DNA of 6,522 bases from an uncultured Actinomycetes bacterium (GCA_903941145.1 CAJANQ010000321.1:1-6522); one strand, 5' to 3'; positions 1 to 6,522 are shown, numbered from the stretch's first letter. Program-made: numbers and translations. The notes: generated by a model not told the origin, from the letters alone.

Positions 1-471
1 GTCCCGGCGCTGCTCGGCCTGGGCACCCCCAACTGGGACTACGGCGCACGCGGCACCCTTCTGGGCCTGACCCGGGGCACCACCGCCGCCCACATCGTGC
101 GGGCTGTGCTCGAAGGTGTGGCCCAGCGTGGCGCCGACCTGGTCGACGCCGCACAGGCCGACACCGGCATCACACTCGACCACCTGCGGGTGGATGGCGG
201 CATGAGCACCAACCCGGTGTTCACCCAGGCCCTGGCCGACGCCACCCAGCTGCCCGTCGAGGTCTCCCCCGTCACCGAGGCCACCGCCCTCGGCGCCGGG
301 TTCCTGGCCGGGCTCGCCGTCGGTACCTGGGACTCGTGGGAGGAACTCGCTGGCACCTGGTCGCCGGCCCGTCAGGTGGAGCCCGGCGCACCCACCGACC
401 GCGACCGTTGGCGAGATGCCGTCGGCCGGGCCGGCGAGTGGTTCGGCGACCTGTCCGCGATCGACTTCTGA
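1..471 (+). CDS. FGGY-family carbohydrate kinase, probably glycerol kinase, C-terminal part
   Basis: The gene enters from the left edge with frame 1 open from base 1 and ends at TGA 469-471, leaving about 156 residues of a family that is usually near 500. What remains is the C-terminal ATPase lobe of an FGGY kinase, which phosphorylates a sugar or polyol with ATP in the cytoplasm. Visible motifs are the glycerol-kinase-like TPNWDYGARGTLLGLTRG near the start of the fragment, LRVDGGMSTNPVF (the adenosine-binding block) and EATALGAGFLAGLAVGTW (the C-terminal FGGY signature region). Glycerol is the likeliest substrate because the TPxWDxxARG and GLTRGTT blocks match GlpK. Actinobacteria often carry several FGGY paralogues, though, and the substrate-binding N-terminal half is outside the window, so xylulokinase-like or other specificity is not excluded. 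The corA gene follows after 12 bp on the same strand, suggesting co-transcription. Confidence 0.85.
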   Translation, partial: VPALLGLGTPNWDYGARGTLLGLTRGTTAAHIVRAVLEGVAQRGADLVDAAQADTGITLDHLRVDGGMSTNPVFTQALADATQLPVEVSPVTEATALGAGFLAGLAVGTWDSWEELAGTWSPARQVEPGAPTDRDRWRDAVGRAGEWFGDLSAIDF

Positions 472-476
472 GAGGA
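470..476 (+). promoter_or_regulatory. Ribosome binding site of the CorA-family gene
   Basis: The purine-rich stretch GAGAGGA lies about 7 bases before ATG 484 and overlaps the TGA stop of the kinase gene. It fixes ATG 484 as the CorA start and fits translation of both genes from one mRNA. Confidence 0.6.
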
Positions 477-483
477 CTGTTCG

Positions 484-1506
484 ATGAAGGGTGCGAACCT
501 GACCGACGACACGCTCAACGAGGTCCTCGAGGGCGCCGTCCTGACCTATGGCGAGGAGCGCGTCGACAACCCGCCGTGGCAGCTGGTCGAGCAGGTCAAG
601 GGCGCCGGCACCCGGTTCTGGCTGGACGTGACCGGCGCCGACGAGCCCGACGTCCAGCACCTCACCGATCTGTTCAACCTCCACCCGGAGGTGCTGACCG
701 ACACCACGACGTTCGGCCAGCGGGCCCGGGTCGCCGAGTACGAGGGCTACGTCATGGTCGTCGTCTACGGCGCCGAGGCCGACCTGACGTCGGACCTGGT
801 CGAGCTGCACACCTACGTGCTCCCCCACGGCGTACTCACGGTGCGGCAGGTGAAGTTCGGACCGCTCGACGAAGTGCACCTGGTGCCGCCGGTCCGACTG
901 ACCGGCGGGTCCACCACCGTCCCCGCCCTCCTGACGCGCATCCTGTCGACGATGGTGGCCACCTTCGCCGACGCGCTCGAGGTGGTCGACAAGGAGCTCG
1001 AGGAAATCGAGCAGGACATCCTCGAGCGGCCCGACAAGTCGCAGATGGAACGACTCGTCCGCCAGGTCCGACCCCGCATGTCCGAGATGCGCCGCGCAGT
1101 CGAGCCCATCCGTGCACTGGTCGGGATCAGCCGGTTCGTGGTGTCCGACACGCTCCCCGAGATGGACGACGACATGCGCCGGCACCTGCGTGACCTGGCC
1201 ACCGACCTGGCCTACGTGGGCGACCAGCTCGAGGCAGAACGTGACCGGCTCGCCGCCGTCATGGACGTCTACATGAACGAGGTCAACAACCGGCAGAACG
1301 CGATCATGAAGCAGGTCGCCGTCGTCTCGACCATCTTCCTGCCGCTCACGTTCATCACCGGCTACTTCGGCCAGAACTTCGCCTGGATGACCGACGAGCT
1401 GATCCCCACCCGGGTCAGCTGGCTCCTGCTGGGCGTGCTGCTGTACCTCGGCGTGGTGACGATGACGGTGGCACTCATCCGGCACCGTCGTTGGTTCAAC
1501 GACTGA
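484..1506 (+). CDS. corA: CorA-family magnesium/divalent-cation transport protein
   Basis: This complete 340-residue protein matches the usual CorA length. CorA proteins form pentameric inner-membrane channels that let Mg2+ (in some members Co2+, Ni2+ or Zn2+) into the cell. Residues 1 to about 170 form the cytoplasmic alpha/beta domain. Residues about 170-275 are long charged helices (for example VVDKELEEIEQDILERPDKS and YVGDQLEAERDRL), the stalk that reaches the membrane. Two membrane segments follow, at about 277-295 and 312-332, with the basic tail RHRRWFND that CorA keeps in the cytoplasm. The pore-loop signature normally reads YGMNF; here it is YFGQNF, with Gly296-Gln297-Asn298. The Gly and Asn are kept and the Met is Gln. 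The start has a good ribosome site and the gene sits 12 bp behind the kinase gene. The family assignment is firm. The ion carried is not, because GxN variants include zinc transporters such as ZntB. Confidence 0.93.
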   Translation: MKGANLTDDTLNEVLEGAVLTYGEERVDNPPWQLVEQVKGAGTRFWLDVTGADEPDVQHLTDLFNLHPEVLTDTTTFGQRARVAEYEGYVMVVVYGAEADLTSDLVELHTYVLPHGVLTVRQVKFGPLDEVHLVPPVRLTGGSTTVPALLTRILSTMVATFADALEVVDKELEEIEQDILERPDKSQMERLVRQVRPRMSEMRRAVEPIRALVGISRFVVSDTLPEMDDDMRRHLRDLATDLAYVGDQLEAERDRLAAVMDVYMNEVNNRQNAIMKQVAVVSTIFLPLTFITGYFGQNFAWMTDELIPTRVSWLLLGVLLYLGVVTMTVALIRHRRWFND

Positions 1507-1520
1507 CAACCTGCGACACT
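1491..1520 (+). promoter_or_regulatory. Candidate promoter of rnpB
   Basis: TTGGTT at 1491-1496 and GACACT at 1515-1520 are separated by 18 bases, and the -10-like element ends 6 bases before 1527, the first base of the P1 helix of RNase P RNA. The geometry fits a housekeeping sigma promoter with transcription starting at the mature 5' end. Each hexamer matches the consensus at only about half its positions. The -35-like element lies inside the last codons of corA. Processing of rnpB from a corA read-through transcript is the alternative. Confidence 0.35.
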
Positions 1521-1526
1521 CTCCCC

Positions 1527-1898
<372 letters not shown>

Positions 1899-1908
1899 AC
1901 CTGGAAGT

Positions 1909-4287
1909 TCAGCGGCGCGCGTCGAGCAGACGCCGCACGTGGTCGACCAGCCAGTCGTCGTCCACGTCCGGCTGCGTGCAACCCGCCGCCACCTGGGCCA
2001 GCTGCCGCTCGAGGTCCTCGGCGGTGGCGGTCGGGTCGAGCAGCACCTCGTCGCCGAGCCCGAAGGTCCGGCCCAGACCGAGCGCCTTGCGACGGTAGTA
2101 GTCAACTCCCCCGACCAGCACTGCCGGCGTGCCGGCCCGCAGCGCCCACAGGGCGACGTGGTACGAGTGCGACACGACCCACTCGGCACCGTCGAGCAGC
2201 CCGGCCGCCCGGGAAGGGTCGCCCGACGCGTCGACCAGCGTCCACGGTCGGGGGGCACCGTCCGCGGCGAGCTCGGCGAGCACCGACGCGGCAGTCTCCA
2301 CCTCGCCGGGCGTGTTCCCGTTGACGGCGAGCAGGACGACGTCGAGCCCGGCGGCGCGTGCCTGGACGTCGACCGCCCGTGCCACGTCGACCAGCGAGCC
2401 CTGCACGTACGGGGCGTTGCGCAGGTGGAGCACGGCATAGGGGGAAGCGGGTGCCTCTGGGCGCTGGTCAGCTGGGGGCAGGTCCAGCGCGTCGTCGACC
2501 ACGACGGCGGCGTCGACCGGGTCTGGTCCCGGACCCGCGAGGAGCTCGGCCGACAGCTCGTCCCGGCAGCCCACTGCATCGGCTCCGGCGAGGACTCGTC
2601 GCAGCAGCTGCAGGTCGTCCGGGTCGAGCGGCCCCACCCCTTGCCCCGACCACACCACCGGGATCCCGAGCGCTGCGGCGCAGGCAGCCACGGCGAGACG
2701 CGGGACCGTGACCCCGGCGGCGAACGGCGCCGCAAGGTTGCCGCCGCCGGCGAACACCACCAGGTCGTGGTCCAGCACCGCGGCCGGCGACGGGTCGTGC
2801 TCCGGCGGCGCCAGCCGGCCAAGGTCGACACCGAGGGACGAGGCGGCCTGTGCCAGCAACGGAGCATCCAGGCCCCACCAGAGCTCGTGCAGCGTCCCGT
2901 TCCAGCGGACCGGCACGGCGTTGCGGCCCGGGACCTGCGGCGGCGCTTCGCGGTCGGTCACCAGCTCGACCTCGACGCCGTCCAGCCCGGACCGCAGTCG
3001 GTCGACGACCGCCCAGGTGATGGCGTCGTCGCCCAGGTTGTCGACGCCGCCCGGTCCGACCACCAGCACCCGCGGCCGCCCCGACGGCACCGCCGCCACC
3101 GGCGCCCCGTCGTCCGCCCACTCCGTCGCCGCACGGTCGCCGAGCAGACGCCGGGCTGCGGGCCACGCCCACAGCACCCCGGCGGAGGGGCTCGCCGCCA
3201 CCACGGCCGCCTCGTCAGGGTCCGGGTCGTCGTAGAGGTAGAGCCGCTGCACCCGGTCCAGCGAGCTGCGGTGGTCCGCGGCCAGCGCACTGTGCCGCAG
3301 CGGCGCCAGCCGGTAGCGCCCGACGACCGTCGGCACGTAGGCGACGAGCTGGCCCCGGCGGAGGGTCCGGAGCAGCAGCTCGAGGTCGTCCACGACCCCG
3401 CCGAGCTGCGGGTCGGTCGAGTAGCCACCGAGCAGCTCCACCGCAGCGACGTCGACGACCGCCATCGAGTCGAAGCAGAGCCCGTTCACGAGCGTCTCCC
3501 ACGCCGGCGCGTAGCCGAAGGCGTCCCAGTGGGTGCCGAGGTCGTCGGTCGCTGCCACTTGGCCCCACGCGATGGTCGGCCGCAGCTGCTCGGCCACGTC
3601 GAGGACGTCAATCACACCGGCGGGCAGCAGGACGTTGTCGGCGTCGAGCACCACGGCGTGCTCGGTCGGGCAGGCAGCCAGCAGGACGTTGCGGGCCCGG
3701 GCCAGGTTCAGGTTCCGGGGCGACCGCACGACCAGGACGCGGGGGTCGTCCGCCACCGCCTCGAGGACGGTCCCGGTCTCGTCGGAGGAGCCGTCGTCGA
3801 GCACCAGGTGGACCCCGGCACGCCCGCCGAGCGAGTCGAGCACCTCGGCGGCCGACCGCAGCGCGTCAGGGAGCCAGCCGGCGTGGTTCCACGTGATGGT
3901 GAGCACGCTCAGACCTGGGCGACGCACCCCCTCGAACCGGTGGGCGGCGACCAGCGCCGCCACCTCGGCGTCACGCGCCGGGGCGAGCGTCGCCTCGTAG
4001 AGGACGCGCTGGTCGTGCCGGGACCGGCGGGCCAGCTCCTCGAGGTCGTGCACCTGGGACTGCTGCGCGAGCCGGCCGGCCAGGTCGTCGTGTCGACTGC
4101 GCAGCTCGTCAAGCCCGGACTCCAGCGACCGGCCGACGCGTTCGAGGTCATGGGGCCCCACCCTGGGTGGCAGGGCGTCCACCTTGCGGGCAACGTGGTG
4201 CAGCAGGGCGTCGAGCCGCTCGGCCCGGGCGGGCACGCCCCGCCAACGGCGGAACCAGCCCCCGAGACGCCGCCCTGCGCCTACCAC
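1909..4287 (-). CDS. Bifunctional protein: family 2 glycosyltransferase fused to polysaccharide pyruvyl transferase
   Basis: I read this as a 792-residue protein starting at GTG 4287. That start has GGGGGAG 5 bases upstream and overlaps the preceding gene's stop by 7 bp; the frame stays open further upstream, but only across the preceding gene. Residues about 20-98 are charged and heptad-like (a coiled coil). Residues about 125-330 are a GT-A glycosyltransferase of family 2: LSVLTITWNHAGWL at 126-139, DDGSSD at 164-169, and the metal-binding DAD at 215-217. A linker of about 75 residues leads to a polysaccharide pyruvyl transferase domain (CsaB/WcaK type) from about 405: GPGGVDNLGDDAI at 411-423, FAGGGN at 512-517, WSGQGVGP at 546-553, and SHSYHVALWALRAG at 706-719 followed by DYYRRKALGL. 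Family knowledge says the first domain adds a sugar and the second transfers pyruvate from PEP to make a ketal. There is no signal peptide or membrane segment, so it should act at the cytoplasmic face. Acceptor and donor are unknown. Confidence 0.88.
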   Translation of the reverse strand: MVGAGRRLGGWFRRWRGVPARAERLDALLHHVARKVDALPPRVGPHDLERVGRSLESGLDELRSRHDDLAGRLAQQSQVHDLEELARRSRHDQRVLYEATLAPARDAEVAALVAAHRFEGVRRPGLSVLTITWNHAGWLPDALRSAAEVLDSLGGRAGVHLVLDDGSSDETGTVLEAVADDPRVLVVRSPRNLNLARARNVLLAACPTEHAVVLDADNVLLPAGVIDVLDVAEQLRPTIAWGQVAATDDLGTHWDAFGYAPAWETLVNGLCFDSMAVVDVAAVELLGGYSTDPQLGGVVDDLELLLRTLRRGQLVAYVPTVVGRYRLAPLRHSALAADHRSSLDRVQRLYLYDDPDPDEAAVVAASPSAGVLWAWPAARRLLGDRAATEWADDGAPVAAVPSGRPRVLVVGPGGVDNLGDDAITWAVVDRLRSGLDGVEVELVTDREAPPQVPGRNAVPVRWNGTLHELWWGLDAPLLAQAASSLGVDLGRLAPPEHDPSPAAVLDHDLVVFAGGGNLAAPFAAGVTVPRLAVAACAAALGIPVVWSGQGVGPLDPDDLQLLRRVLAGADAVGCRDELSAELLAGPGPDPVDAAVVVDDALDLPPADQRPEAPASPYAVLHLRNAPYVQGSLVDVARAVDVQARAAGLDVVLLAVNGNTPGEVETAASVLAELAADGAPRPWTLVDASGDPSRAAGLLDGAEWVVSHSYHVALWALRAGTPAVLVGGVDYYRRKALGLGRTFGLGDEVLLDPTATAEDLERQLAQVAAGCTQPDVDDDWLVDHVRRLLDARR

Positions 4288-6026
4288 GCCCGCTCCCCCA
4301 CGCGCAGCAGCCGGGCGTCGCGCTCGCAGGACCCCTGGACAGCCAACGCAACGGCAGCGTCCCACGTGCGGCGACGGACCACAGGGTCTGTGACCAGCGG
4401 GACCACGTCGTCGAGCTCCCGCACCAGGTCGTGGGCCCAGACGGGCAGGCCGGCCCGCACGCGTGCCGCGTCGGGCACCACCTGCACCGGGACGCAGCCC
4501 GACAGCACCGACTCGAGCAGCGGCACCGCCTCGAGATGGACCTGCTCCGAGGCCCAGCACCGGACCCGAGACCGGGCGAGCAGCCGTCGGACCGCCCACG
4601 GTGGTGCCGTCGGGTGGTCCTGGGCGACGACCAGCACGGATCCGCCCGGGAACGACGCAGAGAGTCCGGCCGCCACGCGCACGGCGAACCCGCCGAGCCG
4701 GTCGACCTGGCACCACGGCACGGGCCGGGCCGTGTCGTCGTCGGACAGTGCCGGCACGGCCTCGCGCTCGGCGAGGGTCAGGTGGTGCGGCACGGCGCCC
4801 GACCCCCAGCCCAGCGGCGGCAGGTCAGCAGCCGGAGGTCCATCGGGCCAGCGGCCGCCCGCCCGTAGGCGCGAGGACACGTCGAGCCCGGCCAGTCCGG
4901 CCTGGTCGCCGTTGCCCGACCGGCTGGTCGTCTCTCCCCACGCGTCGAAGAGCTCGCGCCGCAGCGGGTCGGACGACTCGGCGACCGCATCCCGCACACG
5001 GATCAGCACCTCCTCGAGCACTCCGGGCCGGGAGGTGTCGGGCCGACCTAGCCGGCGCACCAGGTGGGCACTCAGCGGCTGCACGAACAGCCGGTCGACC
5101 AGGTCCTGGCGGTCGAGCAGCGCGAGCACGGTGGCGGTACGCAGACATTTCTCGCACTGACCGCAGTTGTCGGCGGTGCCGCCCTCCCAGCAGACGTGGA
5201 CGGCGTCGGCCACCGCCGGCACCTGCAGGACGACCTCCGTCTTGCCCAGCCGGTCCAGGGAGGGGTCCCCTCCCTCGACCGAGGTCGTGGACGTGGACCA
5301 GCACGGCACGAGGTCGTGCCGGAGCCCGTGGGGACGGTCCCGCACCGCCTCGAACTCCGCCGCAATGGGCTGGGCGACCACCAGGCTCGAGGGTGGGCCG
5401 CCCGCCACGAGTCCGGCACCCACCATGACGACCCCGTGCGAGTCCTCCCAGCCGACCACCGCCTCGACGCACTCGCGCAGGTTCGTCGTCACGACGCGCA
5501 GGGGACGGTCGACCGCCGTGGCGACCGCCGCGGTCCGCGTGCGGTGCCGACGCGCTTCGTCGGGTCCCGTGAACCGGTCGGTCCCGACCACCAGGACCAA
5601 CTGGTCGACCGCCGGCGAATCACCGAGGAGCGACGCCGCCAGCTCCGCACCCGAGTCCACGCCACGCGAGTAGAGCAGCACACGGCCCGACCGTGGCACC
5701 GGGGCGGCCGTGCCGGCATGCACGGTCCCGACCTGCCGAATGTCTGGGACGCGCCACCCCCACCAGGTCTGGTACCGCTCGGACGCCCGCCCGAGCCCCT
5801 CGACCTGGACCGGATCCAGCGCAGCCTCGACGTCGAGGTCCTCGCCCCGCGCTGCGGCGACCAGCGCGGCGGCGGGGAGGAACGGGGCGCACCACTCGAC
5901 CGGCTGCGGGTGACCGTCGTCCTCGACCTCGAACCACCACTCGTCGTCGGAGACGTCGGTCGTGGCCCGGCAGGACAGGCGCACCCGTCCCGATGCGCGG
6001 CGGGCGCGGACGTCGCTCAGCCGCAC
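4281..6026 (-). CDS. PP-loop ATPase-like protein with four-cysteine cluster and C-terminal glycosyltransferase-like domain
   Basis: This 581-residue protein runs from GTG 6026 to TAG 4281-4283. Residues about 10-100 form a Trp-rich N-terminal region I cannot assign. Residues about 113-300 look like a PP-loop (HUP-fold) ATP pyrophosphatase domain of the QueC/ExsB/NAD-synthetase kind. LLYSRGVDSGAEL at 117-129 sits where SGGxDS is expected, and Cys279, Cys288, Cys291 and Cys294 (NCGQCEKCLRT at 287-297) form a likely zinc site. Such enzymes activate a carboxylate or carbonyl with ATP, often for amidation or thiolation. After a linker, residues about 435-581 resemble the C-terminal half of a GT-B glycosyltransferase, mainly through EAVPLLESVLSGCVPVQVVP at 499-518; this part is weaker. 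The upstream in-frame stop is TAA 6054-6056, and GTG 6026 is the first usable start seen, but its ribosome site is poor. The gene overlaps the next by 7 bp, indicating one operon for surface-glycan synthesis. Product unknown. Confidence 0.72.
   Translation of the reverse strand: MRLSDVRARRASGRVRLSCRATTDVSDDEWWFEVEDDGHPQPVEWCAPFLPAAALVAAARGEDLDVEAALDPVQVEGLGRASERYQTWWGWRVPDIRQVGTVHAGTAAPVPRSGRVLLYSRGVDSGAELAASLLGDSPAVDQLVLVVGTDRFTGPDEARRHRTRTAAVATAVDRPLRVVTTNLRECVEAVVGWEDSHGVVMVGAGLVAGGPPSSLVVAQPIAAEFEAVRDRPHGLRHDLVPCWSTSTTSVEGGDPSLDRLGKTEVVLQVPAVADAVHVCWEGGTADNCGQCEKCLRTATVLALLDRQDLVDRLFVQPLSAHLVRRLGRPDTSRPGVLEEVLIRVRDAVAESSDPLRRELFDAWGETTSRSGNGDQAGLAGLDVSSRLRAGGRWPDGPPAADLPPLGWGSGAVPHHLTLAEREAVPALSDDDTARPVPWCQVDRLGGFAVRVAAGLSASFPGGSVLVVAQDHPTAPPWAVRRLLARSRVRCWASEQVHLEAVPLLESVLSGCVPVQVVPDAARVRAGLPVWAHDLVRELDDVVPLVTDPVVRRRTWDAAVALAVQGSCERDARLLRVGERAW
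4293..4299 (-). promoter_or_regulatory. Ribosome binding site deciding the GTG 4287 start
   Basis: GGGGGAG on the minus strand lies 5 bases before GTG 4287, inside the last codons of the upstream gene. It supports a short N-terminus for the glycosyltransferase-pyruvyl transferase and translational coupling across the 7-bp overlap. It argues against the longer in-frame extension, which would reach 4716 through low-complexity Arg/Gly/Pro sequence. Confidence 0.5.
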
Positions 6027-6111
6027 GAGGGAGGACCCCCGGCACTCTGTCGGTTACACGCCACGGTGGCAACGTAGCGATGGGTCGCGAGTGCCGCAAC
6101 GCGAGCGGCGC
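6027..6111 (-). other. Short GC-rich leader upstream of the PP-loop gene
   Basis: About 85 bases of actinobacterial composition remain between the GTG at 6026 and the composition break. In the gene's frame TAA 6054-6056 blocks extension. I see no convincing promoter, strong ribosome site or recognisable protein here. It may be intergenic DNA or the tail of a further operon gene whose body is missing. Confidence 0.4.
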
Positions 6112-6120
6112 CAGAGAAAC
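6108..6120. other. Abrupt composition junction
   Basis: To the left the DNA is strongly GC-rich. The 120 bases from 6121 to 6240 contain 45 G or C (about 38%) with long T runs, and the rest of the right end looks similar. The change falls within about ten bases near GGCGCC at 6107-6112. I see no transposase, no inverted or direct repeat and no tRNA at the break. It reads as two unrelated genomes joined. Confidence 0.8.
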
Positions 6121-6450
6121 TTGAGATTTTATCTGTTGCTCAATTTCCCCCAAGCTTGACAACTGATCTTTTACAACAGGTGTTTTCTTTGGCTCTTTTT
6201 TTGGCTCAGTTTTAGGTTGAATTTTAACAGGTGGAGACACTTTGTTTGTATTTTGGCCTTCTTTTCCAAGCAGGCTAACTTCCAGCTTAAAAGGTAAGGG
6301 GGCAGTATATTCAGTTGGCAAATTTATAGATTGCCGTAATGTTTTTATCAATACCAAATGCACCAATAAGACCAAAATGGCTAGAAGCAATAAAGTCCTT
6401 CCAGATCGTCTTTTTAAAGTATGATTAGATGATATGCAGAATATTTTCAT
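6112..6450 (-). pseudogene. TonB-like energy transducer, N-terminal part only, cut at the composition break
   Basis: About 112 native residues are readable from ATG 6450. After a short basic N-terminus (KRRSGR at 13-18) comes one membrane segment at about 19-38 containing a histidine (LLVHLVLI). Then come LPTEYTAPLPFKLEVSLL at 44-61 and a Pro/Lys/Glu-rich stretch from about 73 to 91 (KTEPKKEPKKTP). This is the plan of TonB: an inner-membrane anchor with a conserved His for contact with ExbB/ExbD, followed by a stiff periplasmic spacer. TonB powers outer-membrane receptors in Gram-negative bacteria. The C-terminal receptor-binding domain is absent. At about 6112 the AT-rich codons give way to GC-rich sequence, and the open frame running on to 5620 is an out-of-frame read of the PP-loop gene. 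It is a truncated gene if the junction is real DNA, or an incomplete one if the assembly is chimeric. TolA-like or another single-pass protein is possible. Confidence 0.5.
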
Positions 6451-6522
6451 GCAACTTATAAAGGTCGGTGTATTTGTTCCAAGTTTCCTTTTCTAAGACT
6501 CGATCAATCACAACCTTTATAA
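6425..6522 (-). CDS. Unidentified protein, C-terminal end
   Basis: A minus-strand frame is open from the right edge and stops at TAA 6425-6427. It gives 31 residues with ordinary codon use, beginning IKVVIDRVLEKETWNKYTDL and ending HENILHII. The stop lies 26 bp inside the start of the TonB-like gene, an overlap typical of adjacent operon genes and a sign that this frame is real. I recognise no family from this short tail. A spacer sequence open by chance is the alternative. Confidence 0.4.
   Translation of the reverse strand, partial: IKVVIDRVLEKETWNKYTDLYKLHENILHII

Noticed and set aside
336..1193. Plus-strand open frame of 285 codons over the kinase end and corA
   Set aside because: It is a shifted frame across two well-supported genes and gives Arg/Pro-rich sequence without motifs.
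4288..4716. N-terminal extension of the GT2-pyruvyl transferase by 143 codons
   Set aside because: The extension is Arg/Gly/Pro low-complexity and lies out of frame over the C-terminal domain of the upstream gene. GTG 4287 has a good ribosome site and a typical short overlap.
1939..5160. Plus-strand open frame of 1073 codons
   Set aside because: It lies antisense to two genes with clear domain motifs, its translation is rich in Arg/His/Gln/Val without any recognisable motif, and long antisense frames are expected in DNA this GC-rich.
6152..6157. HindIII site (AAGCTT) near the composition break, as a cloning junction
   Set aside because: It lies about 40 bases inside the AT-rich side and in the middle of the TonB-like reading frame, so it does not mark the break itself.
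5620..6450. A single 276-residue protein joining the TonB-like start to a GC-rich C-terminus
   Set aside because: After about residue 112 the composition changes and the frame becomes an out-of-frame read of the PP-loop gene. The C-terminal part has no family features.

Overview
The window has two parts that do not look like the same genome. Positions 1 to about 6112 are very GC-rich, with G/C-ending codons, GTG starts, an actinobacterial CorA subtype and a type A RNase P RNA. This suggests a high-GC Gram-positive bacterium (Actinomycetota); I cannot place it more finely. From about 6113 to the end the sequence drops to roughly 38% GC and encodes the start of a TonB-like protein, which belongs in a Gram-negative bacterium. 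The switch happens within a few bases, so a chimeric assembly or clone is the simplest explanation and recent transfer the alternative.

Layout, left to right. (1) On the plus strand, the C-terminal part of an FGGY-family sugar/polyol kinase (probably glycerol kinase) is followed after 12 bp by a complete CorA-family divalent-cation channel with a GQN pore motif. (2) The RNase P RNA gene rnpB starts 20 bp after corA, with a perfect 13-bp P1 helix and all the main conserved blocks. (3) Convergent to rnpB, and only 10 bp beyond it, is a two-gene minus-strand operon read from about 6026 to 1909. The first gene encodes a PP-loop ATPase-like domain with a four-cysteine cluster and a C-terminal glycosyltransferase-like domain. 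The second, which overlaps it by 7 bp, encodes a coiled coil, a family 2 glycosyltransferase domain and a polysaccharide pyruvyl transferase domain. (4) The AT-rich end carries the TonB-like N-terminus, cut at the junction, and the tail of an unidentified gene that overlaps its start.

The minus-strand pair is the most interesting content. Both proteins are multi-domain, they appear translationally coupled, and together they suggest synthesis of a cell-surface or secreted glycan that carries a pyruvate ketal and a PP-loop-catalysed modification. That pathway is an inference from domain content; the substrates cannot be read from sequence. The rest of this operon upstream is lost at the composition break. 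The rnpB gene also shows three matched base changes in the normally near-invariant P4 helix.
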